From Chaetoderma sp. LZ-2023a (lineage: Eukaryota; Mollusca; Caudofoveata; Chaetodermatida; Chaetodermatidae), in the NCBI GenBank assembly GCA_034401795.1, contig CM067359.1:144342233-144406232 (forward strand): a stretch of DNA of 64,000 nt, written 5' to 3'. Position numbers and translations under genes: made by a program. Under the pieces are notes generated by a model, which searched no databases, was not told the DNA's origin, and saw only the letters and a list, made by a program, of their open reading frames with translations. Shown piece after piece: positions 36,796 through 64,000 of the stretch. Each line of letters begins with the position of its first letter. Positions within the stretch are counted from its first letter, which is position 1.

Positions 36796-37669
36796 GTCTT
36801 ATATTTGTCGACAAACAGCGAAAGCAGCTCAGCCGTACCTCAGCGGGGCAGCTGAGGGTAGCCATAGCACATCTGGTAAGTATTATCAATTCTCGTAGAA
36901 ACAAAAGCGGATGCTTTTTTGATTCTACTTCGAATAATACCAGATGTACTATTATGATAAACTCCGGATTTCGACAGCCAAGAAACTCTGGTGGCAGGTG
37001 AGGCTCAAAACAGCTCTCAACTACCATCCGACAGAGAAGGTTGTGAAGAGACTGGAACCCCAGCATATGCTTGGGTCCCGCTATCTGACTCATAGTGTGC
37101 TAAACTTCCATGGTCTAGACTGCGCTCACCCCACCCACCCCCCCCCCTCATTTGTCCGCACAAATTCCAGAGGGCTGTCAAAAGGGGAGGCAACACCCAC
37201 CAGACCTGTGTCAGAACCAAGCCTCAGCCAAGGCAGTACAGGAGAGTGCAAAGAAACTACTACAACTTCTAATTTTGAAAAAACTGAAAGACTGAAGCTA
37301 ATGCAGACTTATACACTGCTAGGGTTGAATGTACAAGTTTGTCAACCATGTATAAATGAGATAAAATCTGCTATGTGTTGAACAGCTGCAGGAAAGGGAT
37401 TAATATCTCTTCCCTTACACCACTCTCCAAATCTGTTGATTCTATAATTATATGTTCTGGTGGTTGACCCCCTTCTGGCTAAGCGACAAACTTCCCTGCT
37501 TGCTCAGAAAAGCCACCCTCAATTGCTCGCTGCTTGATAACATCCATGCAGTCAATTGGAACATCTCTGGTCTGTCGTGGAGATACAGACCTTTGTTCAG
37601 AAAAATCAGATCCCTTCTGTCTGGAAGAGGAATTGGATTGCAAACCAGAAGTTCCAGCAGATCCGTAAA

Positions 37670-38521
37670 TCATGATCGGCCTGGCCAATAAGGAGCGATC
37701 AGTAGTACTTGGCATATGCCCTCTCTTATCTTTGCCAGAACCTTTGGGATGAGAATCGTTGGCGGATACGCATACGCGTACATTCCCTTCCAACTTATTG
37801 CCAGTGCGTCTACTGTTAGATCTAGTGGGTCCGGGATCGGTGACAAGTATGTGACCATCTTTGCGTTTCTTTTTATCGCAAATAGATCCAAATTTGGCTT
37901 GCCCCAATGTTTGAATAGAACCTCCGCTACCGATTGGTTGAGCTGCCATTCCGTCGGACGACAAAACGTCCTTCGACTGAGAGCATCCACTAGGATGTTC
38001 AATCTTCCTGAAATGTGATCTGCCCGAAGAATAACATTCTTCTCTTGGCACCACAGCAGAAGGTTCCATATCATCATACACACCTCCAGTGATCTCGTCC
38101 CACCTTGGCGGTTCAGATAAGACACCACTGTGGAGTTGTCTGTCCTTATCATGACAATCTTGTCTCGAATTAAGTTCTCCAATCTTTGAAGTGCTAATAC
38201 CACCGCTAATAATTCGAGAACATTTATATGTTTCTGCGCATTGGTCTGATCCCATTCCCCTTACACCGACAGATCGTCCAATACCGCTCCCCAACCTGTT
38301 GTCGATGCATCTGTGAAGATGGACATCTGCGGTAGAGGACGTTGTAGAGGAACACCTCGCAGCAGATTCTGTTCTGATAGCCACCACTGAAGACGGAATA
38401 TCAATGGTTCTTTTACTGGAATCATCAGAGATAACGGATCCATTCTCTGAGACCAGAATGACATTAAGTACATCTGAATCGGCCTGCGCCTGAGTACTGC
38501 ATACGGAACCACCTTCTCCAC
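37670..38521 (-). pseudogene. DIRS-like RNase H segment (fossil)
   Basis: The minus strand shows FTDASTTGWGA, TDNSTVVSYLNRQGG, HISGRLNILVDALSR and the trailing DLFA..DALAISW segment, the standard RNase H signature of DIRS-type polyproteins. It belongs to the broken element at 36655-43855. A 398-codon minus-strand frame over the same bases (37479-38675) is an overlapping shadow. Confidence 0.9.
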
Positions 38522-38690
38522 AGATACTAGGTAAACCCAGTATTCTGAGAAATTGATGCGCCGTCAGATAGGCTCCTAGAGAAATTGACCCCAGAACTGA
38601 AATCAACCTCTTGACTCTGCCCTCCGCCGGAAAAGCCACACCGTCACCGAGATTGAAGAATTCCCAGATACACAAACTCCTGGGATGGAG

Positions 38691-39180
38691 TCATTCTGAT
38701 TTCTCTAGATTCACAATCCATCCTAGGTCCTTTAGTAAGGCCAGGACTACCTGTAGATTGTTGCGCAGAGTGACTGGATTCCCCGCCTTCAGCAGCCAGT
38801 CATCTATGTAAGTCTGAACAGCTATGTTTCTCCTGCGAAGGTACGAAGTCATGGCGAGAGCCACTTTAGTGAAGACCCTCCGGGTTGTGGTCAGACTGAG
38901 CCATAACGTATTGAACTCCCCTACATTGTCTTGCAACGCAACACAAAGTTATTTCTGAAAAGGAAAATGACATTGGAATATGAAAATATGCATCCTTCAG
39001 ATTTATCGATACTGCCCACATGCCTTTTCTCAGCCCTGTCATCACCGCTGCCACAGTCTCCATCTGAAATTTTGGTGAAAGAATGAATTTGTTCAGTGGT
39101 TTGAGGTTCAGAATCGGTCTCCAACCGTTTTGGAACAAGGAAAATTATCGAATAGAAGCCCAGGGAGGACTGATTGCGGA
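38691..39180 (-). pseudogene. DIRS-like reverse transcriptase segment (fossil)
   Basis: The minus strand encodes FQNGWRPILNLKPLNKFI, the start of RT fingers in DIRS/Gypsy-like enzymes, then KDAYFHIPM around motif A and YIDDWLL, the YxDD motif C. The domain is recognisable over its length but belongs to a broken copy. Confidence 0.9.
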
Positions 39181-39345
39181 CTAAATTAATTGCATTCTTT
39201 CGTTGAAGATCGTTGATTTCTGAGCAAATGACATCTAGACGATCTGATTCCCTTGAAACGGGAGTCGACGTTAACGGAACTAACGATTGACAGATGAGCC
39301 AGTCCGGTTCATAGCCATTTCTTAGCCAATGACAGACTAACTATC

Positions 39346-39935
39346 TTACACGACCTGTTCCCACTGGTTTGAGAAGAGCTGAAGTCTGCCTCCGACGGTA
39401 GGAATCCGCACACAGATCACGGTCGATGTTGTGCGACAAGACGTTAATTCGTTTTGGTGAAGATTCTCAACTCCCTGCGCTCCTGGCACCACCGGAACGG
39501 GTCTCGCTGGAAGCCCGTCAGGACCGTCCCCGACGGCCACCTTGCAGCTTCTTGGAATATGATGGCCCAGAACCGCCACCATGGCTATCCTTACGGTAGC
39601 CACTGCATTCTGAGCCACCACCCTTCCTGTCGGTCTTCTTACGGCCTCTTATTAGAGGACCTATATGATGACGAATGGCCAGGTCCCAGAGAACCGGATG
39701 TCTGATGGGCATCACGGGCAGACGGACGGTAGGGCGATCTTTGTCGTTGCCTCTGCTGCTCCTGATGGTGCTGCTTATAGGACTGCTGCAGCTGAGTCCT
39801 TTTCGTCTACTTCCACGACTTACCGACGACCTCCTGCTCTGCAACCTTGGAGACAGCGTGCCTTGCCGAGCCGCCAAACAAGTCCGGACCAATGAAGAGC
39901 GCAGCCAAAGCAGCCCTCATCTCTGGTCCTGGTTC
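39346..39935 (-). pseudogene. DIRS-like segment between gag and RT (fossil)
   Basis: Arg/Ser/Gly-rich minus-strand coding remnants between the inserted repeat and the RT segment. They probably belong to the gag C-terminus or linker. No specific motif is visible. Confidence 0.45.
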
Positions 39936-40216
39936 TAAACAAGAGGCCCAATGGGCCTGTATCGCTCACCTGGCATTTCAACTAATCTTACTTAAGTTTT
40001 ACATCCATCGGTATCACTTCCAATGACTTTCAGTCAAATGGTTTAGTTTTCGAGATATTGACAACAATCTCAGGACTGTTTTTTTGCATTAGTGATTTTG
40101 AACAATGTTTAAGTGAAAATAGATGATATCAGTGCTAACTACAGATGGTTTCTTAACTGTCTCACTTCTGCAAGCCAGTGCAGCCAATAATTTCAATTTT
40201 CAAATGTTCTTGACTT

Positions 40217-40303
40217 CTTGAATATTTTGAAAACAATTCGACTGAAAGTTGTTGGCGGCTTAGCCACCAACAACTTTCAGTCCAATTGTTTTCAAAATAT
40301 TTA
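40217..40303. repeat. Foldback A within the inserted repeat
   Basis: Strong palindrome. TTGAATATTTTGAAAACAAT, then CGACTGAAAGTTGTTGGCGG and the matching CCACCAACAACTTTCAGTCC side. Confidence 0.88.
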
Positions 40304-40501
40304 TCAGGTTCAGAGATATAACCTTTGGAATATGTCGTCAGATGGTTACCAGAGGTTTAAATACAATTGAAGAAAATGGTCTCTAAAGGCAGGTAGGTGG
40401 TCTTTATAGCAGGTTATTCGCCACCACCACACAATCCATTTAACACATGCGCATCTGGCTGAATCACCAAGTTAGCAGCAGGGGTAGGGTGAGCTGGAGT
40501 T

Positions 40502-40602
40502 GATTTAAAAAATAATTTGACTGAAAGTCATTGCTGCATTAAGCAGCAACAACTTTCATTGCTGCCTAAGGCAGCAACAACTTTCAATGAAATACATTTC
40601 AA
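40502..40602. repeat. Foldback A, second in the inserted repeat
   Basis: AATAATTTGACTGAAAGTCA, a doubled GCAGCAACAACTTTCA loop, and a TTTCAATGAAATACATTTC arm. The loop duplication resembles that at 5529-5637. Confidence 0.75.
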
Positions 40603-41589
40603 AAATTTTTTAAGAGCATAGATGTCCGAGCACATAATACATATCTTAAATATTTCGGCAGTATTGGAAAGGTTAATCTGTTAATTGGAATTTAATATCT
40701 AGTTTGGCAATAAAATCTGACATGGTGATAAATCAATGGACGGTGGGAACAAACCTGTATTTGCCCTATGAAAGTCAGACTGCAAATATTTAAGGAGTGA
40801 TAACTCTGGCATTTGACTTTCTATCAATTTCATAACAGAAATATTAGATGCCGACATTAACATTGTGACCAAGTTTGGTGTCAATCCATCAAGAAATAAC
40901 AAAATGAGCCGCCATTGTTGGTGACGGACAGACAGATGGATGGACGGACGGACATATAGAAGGCAGATGGGGGTCATCGCTATACGACAGCTGACTGACA
41001 AGTAAGCGGAGTTAAGAAAACCAATTTCGGCTTCAAAATCCATCAAATGAAAAAATTGAATATGGCAGCCAAACACGCTAAAATTTGATTGCTTCATGGC
41101 GGCCATGTTTTTTACCTATCAACTTCCCATGAACAAACTTTAATGGCCCTTAGTCCATAATCATATCCCCAAAATTTCAGCCCAATCCGTTCAGCGGTTC
41201 TGCAGAATAAATCGTTTTCACAAAAACTAGGTCATCCAAAATGGCCGCCAAACCATTTGGCCAATCAAGTTCCTTCGAACAAATTTGGTTCAGCTCTTGC
41301 CCTATATGATATTTTGTGAGTTTTGAATCGATCCACTAAGCGGTTTCGGAGAAGATTTTTAAAGCCATTTCCTAAACTCGGCCAAAATAGAAGATGGCCA
41401 CCGGACTTTGTTTGAACAAACTTGGATCCCTATGCCCTAAGGATACTTCCTGCCAAGTATAATTGAAATCAGCCCAGTGGTTCTTGAGAAGTCGTTTAAA
41501 GAAAAGTTGACGGATGAACGGACGGACGGACGCCGGAGTCGCCATGGCATAAGCTCACTTGGCCATTCTGGCCAGGTGAGCTAACAATC

Positions 41590-42960
41590 GAGAACCATTC
41601 TCCTCCGCTCCATCAATGATCTGGTGATCACCCTGGCCAGGCAATCTTGGGATAAGCGCATGGTGTCCCGGATAACTCCGGGAGCAGCCTCTGGCACGTT
41701 CCCCCACCTAGGTCAGCATCCCCTGCAAGACAGTACAGCCATGGCAGAGAGCAGCCATAGCCGCTCTCGCCGCATCCTCAATAAGTGTTAGCTCATTGAA
41801 GGAATCTTTATTAGTCTGAGAAACCAAGGGTCGAGCGATCCTTGGATTTCCCAGCTAATGGCCTATTCAGTGCTTCACGTTCTCTGACTCAAAGCCGAGG
41901 AACACGGGCATGATTATAGGCCTGCTCTGGAAAGCGGACCCTACTCCTAATCCCCTTAGGGGCCTTGGGCAATGTGTACTCCCGCTGAACCAGTTGGTAC
42001 ACTGCGACTTCCAACATGTCAGAAGTCTGAGTGTCCAAGGGTAGAGTTGGCATGGCCTAAGAGCCACTCGACAGAGCGCTAGCCGCATGCTTTGACATCC
42101 GCTCCACCGCCGGATCGCGCCGAGACCCTTGGTCAGATGTCAACCCGAGACGGTCGGCCATCCATCCAAGAACCTGGCCGCATTCAGCCTCGGTGCAGAA
42201 TGATGATTCATCCATTAAAGGACTACCATTTTCATCCTCCTCACCCTTGGATGAGGCCACCGACGACCCATGCTGAGAGCTACGGACCAAACTTCGAATT
42301 CGAAGTGGGTCCGTGGCTCGACTACTTGCGGCTCCAGTATCTAGCAAATCACCAAATACGGAATCACCGCAATCTATCAGCTCCAGCACGGAAGCCGGGA
42401 CTGCGGCCGCTAACACGGCAGGACATGGGATTCCGAGAGGAGCCGCCCTACCCACATCCGCGACGCCGACGGGAGATGTAAAAGAGGGCTCTGACGGCAC
42501 GTTGACATCCCCATCCGGCTGACAGATTCGAAGAAAACCCGGGGGTGAGCCAAGGGAAATACCGGAGTCCGTCACCTGTGAAAGCTCTAGAATGCCAGTC
42601 TTCAGGAGAATATCCTCTTCCTCCGCCATCGGCTCTTGAGCCCTTGAACCCAATGCAAGAGAAAGGTCAGGTGCATGTTCCGCCGCTGAACTGGCCGGAC
42701 CACCGATAGGGTTTCCTGAACCAGACTGCATCGACGGAACCGTGGACTGGAACGACTCGAACATCGCCTTGAATTGGGCCACCCAAACACCCAAGGCCGA
42801 GTCCATCCGCTCATTCAGGCGCTCCGCCAGACCTTTAACTGATGTCTGATCCAACTTGGCCGGCCTTTTTCGTGATCCTCTTCACACGCGCACGCCGATC
42901 GCGATCAAACTCTGCCACTAAGTTTGACGACCACTTTACGCATACATCCCAAGGACTTCC
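41590..42960 (-). pseudogene. DIRS-like gag-like region (fossil)
   Basis: The minus strand encodes a long acidic, Ser/Pro-rich segment beginning near 42854 with LAERLNERMDSALGVW, of the sort found in DIRS gag proteins. Basic residues lie just upstream (RRARVKRITKKAG). It has no enzymatic motif and is identified mainly by position. Confidence 0.6.
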
Positions 42961-43710
42961 AACCTTACACTTGGCACAAGCGACAGTGGTGCCCCGCGAA
43001 CTTCCGCTTCATAAAGCAATTGTAGCGAGAGCTTAAGGTATCTGGCGCAACCTTGCCCTGCCCCTTCACTTTCTGCGAACGCAGTCTAAGAATTAAAACG
43101 CTGCACATGATAAGATGATGACGAGCAACACGTACAATTTACTTGTAATCTTTAAATTACTTCAAAACATTAACTTTCTCTTCGATTAATGATAATCAAG
43201 TTCTAGGCAGGAAATGTTAGAAAATTTTTTGAGTGAAAATTTTATAAACACAACTTAGAAATTAATTAATGTTAAAATAGCCAAGAAATTAAGACCAATC
43301 GCTACAAACACCTTCGACAATGAAGCGAGAGCTAAAGATCGGCTTAAACCCCCGAGTGCATAGACACGCCAAGCCAAAACAAAATGATAATCATGGGCGT
43401 CGCCATCTTGGAAGGAACCAAATCGCAAGAGAAATTAACCGAGTATGCGGATAAGATAAAAAAGTTAACAGGTACCGGAGCGACTCCAACAATGGCTACC
43501 ATTTTAAAACAATGTGCCAATTTAAGGAAATTTCAAACAGTCATTATGGCACGAATGTATTCAAGGTTGATATAACCTGCCCCTGTGACGATTTCCTTAT
43601 TCCTTTTGTTACACCAGCGATAGGAAACTGCTCAAGGCACTCAAAACGCAAAAAACTAGCTAAATCTCGGACTAGAAAAAACGTGACTGTTAAAGTCAGC
43701 AAAATAGACT

Positions 43711-43848
43711 AATCTGACTGTTGTTGGGAATTGACTCAGTACCTGGAGGCTATGGTAATTCCCGGACTCAGTATGGGCAGGAACATGGAGTGCGGAGTTT
43801 TAATTGTTTATTTTGAGCTAGACTAGATAAGACATTATCATAATAGTA
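43711..43848. repeat. DIRS-like right inverted terminal repeat
   Basis: Starts AATCTGACTGTTGTTGGG and ends GACATTATCAT, the inverse of 36661-36795. Confidence 0.9.
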
Positions 43849-43939
43849 TATCTGATAAGTATTATTCAAAGTAGAAACAGACTGCACACATATGAAAACA
43901 AAGAGGATACTTCTCCCACAACCTGCAACTTGGTTCCCC

Positions 43940-44240
43940 CACACTTCGCTATGTTGAGATCGATCAAACTCCCTGACTATCAATTTCCAGAAAACTATAC
44001 AGGTAGGCTTTTAATATTTTGAAACTAATTTGACTAACAGCGACCAGTCAAATTTGTTTCAAAATATTAAATAGAATGTTTATTAAATGGTAAAGACATA
44101 CAATTCGTATGTGTCGGACCATTACGCGTCAAAGATGGACTATATCGAGTCATTCATGTCATCATCCTACTCATCATGTAGTTGATTGTGATGTCATATG
44201 ATGGATGGATAAACTATAAAGGTTCAGTGTACAGTACACC
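43940..44240. repeat. Composite repeat C with foldback A
   Basis: Contains GATCGATC, ATCAATTTCCAGAAAACTAT and a foldback at 43994-44072 whose arms TTAATATTTTGAAACTAATT and AATTTGTTTCAAAATATTAA close over a very short ACAGCGAC loop. It then runs through GATGTCATATGATGGATGGA. Confidence 0.75.
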
Positions 44241-61932
<17,692 letters not shown>

Positions 61933-61956
61933 TTATACAAGTAAGACAGAGATATT

Positions 61957-62195
61957 TTAACTCTTTAATGGTCATACTGGCCAAAACTGGCCTCTTATTT
62001 GCCTTGGGGAATTTCCATTTACAGGTGAAGAGAATATAATTTTTGAAGATTTACCACTGGAATGACTGGCTTGGTTATTGAGCCAGTCACTCCAGTGGTA
62101 AATTAAAAAAAATTGTATTCCCATGACCTGTAAATGGACTTTCAATAGGTATATATTTAAATTTTCTTGACCAAATTTAACCACTAAATGGTTAA
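61957..62195. mobile_element. TTAA-MITE B, 5' of Mi-2 exon 1
   Basis: TTAACTCTTTAATGG start, AAATGGTTAA end, 239 bases, centre GAATGACTGGCTTGG/TTGAGCCAGTCACTC. Confidence 0.8.
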
Positions 62196-62224
62196 TCCTG
62201 TAGCGATTAACCAGGTCAAAGACA

Positions 62225-62400
62225 CACTTTATTAAGCAGTATTCAGAGGTGCATTTGCAGCAAAACTTTTGAAAATTTTATCACTAAAATGACTCAATAA
62301 ATGATCGTCAGTACCAGTGGTGAACTTTCAAAGAATCATCTCTTGTTCTTGACCAATCTAGACCCTTAAATGATTCAGAATATTAAATAGCATATAATGA
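62225..62400. repeat. TTAA-MITE B, degenerate
   Basis: Only TTTTGAAAATTTTATCACTA, AATGACTCAATAAATGATCG and ACCAGTGGTGAACTTTCAA remain of the family pattern. Confidence 0.5.
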
Positions 62401-62440
62401 TGCATAGCTAACTCAGTTAAACATACACACAAGATACTTG

Positions 62441-62852
62441 TAAATTAACCTATTTCAGGATTTTATTAGTCAAATATTAACTCTCTTAGACATGCTAGAC
62501 AGTAAATTAACCTATTTCAGGATTTTATTAGTCAAATATTAACTCTCTTAGACATGCTAGACAGTAAATTAACCTATTTCAGGATTTTATTAGTCAAATA
62601 TTAACTCTCTTAGACATGTTAGACAGTAAATTAACCTATTTCGGGATTTTATTAGTCAAATATTAACTCTCTTAGACATGTTAGACAGTAAATTAACCTA
62701 TTTCAGGATTTTATTAGTCAAATATTAACTCTCTTAGACATGCTAGACAGTAAATTAACCTATTTCAGGATTTTATTAGTCAAATATTAACTCTCTTAGA
62801 CATGTTAGACAGTAAATTAACCTATTTCGGGATTTTATTACTCAGATGTTAA
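62441..62852. repeat. 62-bp minisatellite, about 6.6 units
   Basis: Units start TAAATTAACCTATTTCAGG at 62441, 62503, 62565, 62627, 62689, 62751 and 62813, with exact 62-base spacing. They differ at two or three sites (CAGG or CGGG; GCTAG or GTTAG). The uniformity implies recent expansion. Confidence 0.96.
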
Positions 62853-62919
62853 AGAGATACTAATCTTGTGTCATATGTTTTATTATATTGATAGATTATA
62901 GCACATAGTTCCACATAAT

Positions 62920-62985
62920 TCATTTCCTGCCTAGGACAGTAACTGACTCCAGTCAAATTACTTTCAAAATATTCAACAGCTTACA
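62920..62985. repeat. Right half of a foldback A
   Basis: GCCTAGGACAGTAACTGACT, CCAGTCAAATTACTTTCAA and AATATTCAACAGCTTAC without a left arm. Confidence 0.65.
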
Positions 62986-63021
62986 TGTATGGTTGCATGA
63001 CATAGATGAGGTTACTATTCC

Positions 63022-63450
63022 TTTAACTTTCTTAGCCAGTTTTAGGATTTTATTAGCCAACCACAAGAATTATTCCTAAAAACGAATTGGCGAGTGGGTA
63101 GGTCTGTCCCAGGGCCTCTTGCAGTGGCCTTAAGCGATGCCCATTTGCAGGTCAAGAAGACTATTTTTGGAAATTTACCACTGGAATGTCTTTCCGGTGG
63201 TAAATTTTCAAAAATTGTTTTCCCTTGGCCTGCATATGGACATTCAATAAACAAATACTTTGATTTTCTTGACCAAATTTGACAATGAAAGGGTTAAAAT
63301 TGAGAGATTAGTTAACAATATTTGAAGCATAACAGTTATTTAACCCATGAATGTTCAATACGGCCAAAACCAGCCTTTACAGTGGTCTTAAGAAATGTCT
63401 ATTTACAGGCCAACATATCATTTTGGAAATTTTATCACTGGAATTACCGG
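63022..63450. repeat. TTAA-MITE B copies at the 5' edge of the gene region
   Basis: One copy at about 63022-63297 ends AAAGGGTTAA and keeps ACCACTGGAATGTCTTTCCG/GGTGGTAAATTTTC. A second begins TTTAACCCATGAATG at 63338 and breaks off after ATCACTGGAATTACCGGCAG. Confidence 0.7.
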
Positions 63451-63880
63451 CAGTTTTCTCTAGCCGGGGAAAATTTCTACGAGCCTCGGGTTATACTTAA
63501 TTTCATGAGATAATTATAAGTCCACTTATGTAGATATTTTCATGAACAAGGGAATAATATGACCTACATGTATGCCATAACCAACATCCTGATCCATGTG
63601 TTGCACATACGCATTTACCATTGTGAAATTCAATGACTCTCCATGTCCAGAATTATAAAATGTCATGATATTGAAATAACTACATACCATGGATCCGGTG
63701 GGCATCAATCACGCAGATTGGTAACCCCTAAACCCTTATGGGTTGGTAAAACCATAAATAATGCAGTTAATACATAGCATGTTTTCTCTAGATTCTATGC
63801 AATTTAAATAACATTAACAAGGTTGATAGAATCTCGGCAACTGCAGGTTCTGGATCTTTCCACATTTTTCAGATTACATT
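63451..63880. other. No feature seen
   Basis: AT-rich intron-like sequence. No chromodomain or PHD-finger coding was recognised on the minus strand. A 60-codon minus-strand frame at 63526-63708 has no Mi-2 similarity. Confidence 0.5.
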
Positions 63881-64000
63881 CAAAATTGTGGTATCCTAGT
63901 GTAAAGATGGGTCTAATATAATCATTTATGGTGTAATGATTATGACATCATCCTACAGGCCACTTTGCTGATTATGATGTCATATGGATATTCTGGAAAG
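63881..64000. repeat. Partial composite repeat C at the window end
   Basis: AATGATTATGACATCATCCT and GATTATGATGTCATATGGA match the outer part of family C. It runs off the window. Confidence 0.6.

Larger units (their letters stand above)
39938..41584 (+). mobile_element. 1.65-kb repeat inserted in the DIRS-like element
   Basis: Begins AACAAGAGGCCCAATGGGCC and ends TGGCCAGGTGAGCTAA. GCTCACCTGGC near the left end (39964) recurs inverted at the right end (41571). It carries runs of GACG-type repeats at 40920 and 41517 and the phrases AAAATGGCCGCCA and AAGTCGTTTAAAGAAAAG. No ORF is supported. I recall similar GAGGCCC...GCTCACCTG repeats as common in molluscs, unverified. It divides the gag-like region, so it arrived later than the DIRS-like element. 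Confidence 0.7.
36655..43855 (-). mobile_element. DIRS-like retrotransposon, broken fossil
   Basis: Inverted terminal repeats bound a region whose minus strand carries, in order, gag-like, reverse transcriptase and RNase H segments of the DIRS type. DIRS elements have inverted ends and normally use a tyrosine recombinase for integration. No recombinase domain was recognised here, and the space after RNase H looks too short for one. The copy is interrupted by a 1.65-kb repeat and looks broken in several places. The two ends differ at fewer than ten positions over about 135 bases by eye, so it is old but not ancient. It lies just downstream of the last Mi-2 exon on the same strand. Confidence 0.85.

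Noticed and set aside
36944-37381. A 145-codon plus-strand ORF near the DIRS-like left end
   Set aside because: No motif, no recombinase residues seen, and it runs against the element's coding strand.
37479-38675. A 398-codon minus-strand ORF
   Set aside because: It overlaps the recognisable RNase H frame of the DIRS-like fossil and has no domain of its own.
62856-64000. A chromodomain or PHD exon of Mi-2 upstream of exon 1
   Set aside because: Minus-strand frames here show none of the expected Trp/Cys-rich motifs; those exons should lie beyond the window.

Overview
The window looks like an intron-rich, repeat-laden animal genome. The only host gene I can identify with confidence is the ATPase core of a Mi-2 (CHD3/4/5-type) nucleosome remodeller on the minus strand between 44.7 and 61.9 kb. 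Eleven GT-AG exons keep one open frame. The repeat classes suggest a marine invertebrate: a CR1-like LINE, an RNase H-bearing LINE, a DIRS-like element, TTAA-flanked MITEs, and a repeat beginning GAGGCCCAATGGGCC with GCTCACCTGG. I lean to a lophotrochozoan such as a mollusc, but a cephalochordate or hemichordate is not excluded.

The assembly is three contigs joined by two N runs of exactly 500 bases (10563-11062 and 36063-36562), so adjacency across them is not proven. Contig 1 (1-10562) holds unrecognised ORFs with a TATA box and a CRE upstream, a LINE 3' tail, two copies of a composite repeat, scrambled CR1-like LINE pieces and duplicated AT tracts. Contig 2 (11063-36062) starts with the 3' end of an RNase H-type LINE, then a SINE nested in a SINE with both target-site duplications visible. 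It ends with a head-to-tail duplication of a non-coding unit of about 10.7 kb, whose second copy carries a 121-bp inversion and a deletion of about 503 bp.

Contig 3 (36563-64000) opens with a broken DIRS-like retrotransposon between inverted terminal repeats, itself interrupted by a 1.65-kb repeat. It then holds the Mi-2 exons. The introns are packed with two MITE-like families (A, foldbacks around a CAAATTAGTTTCAAAATATT arm; B, TTAA-flanked with CCCTTT/AAAGGG ends), a composite family C and at least seven minisatellites. Two of these minisatellites are built from the 3' end of the adjacent exon plus its splice donor. The clearest is after exon 7, where eight extra units follow the true donor at about 66-bp spacing and six still read CAG/GTAA.

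The Mi-2 exons cover both helicase lobes and part of the region after them. The chromodomain and PHD exons should lie beyond 64000. The C-terminal exons are not recognisable anywhere below 44.7 kb, although an in-frame stop follows the last exon if its donor is not used.
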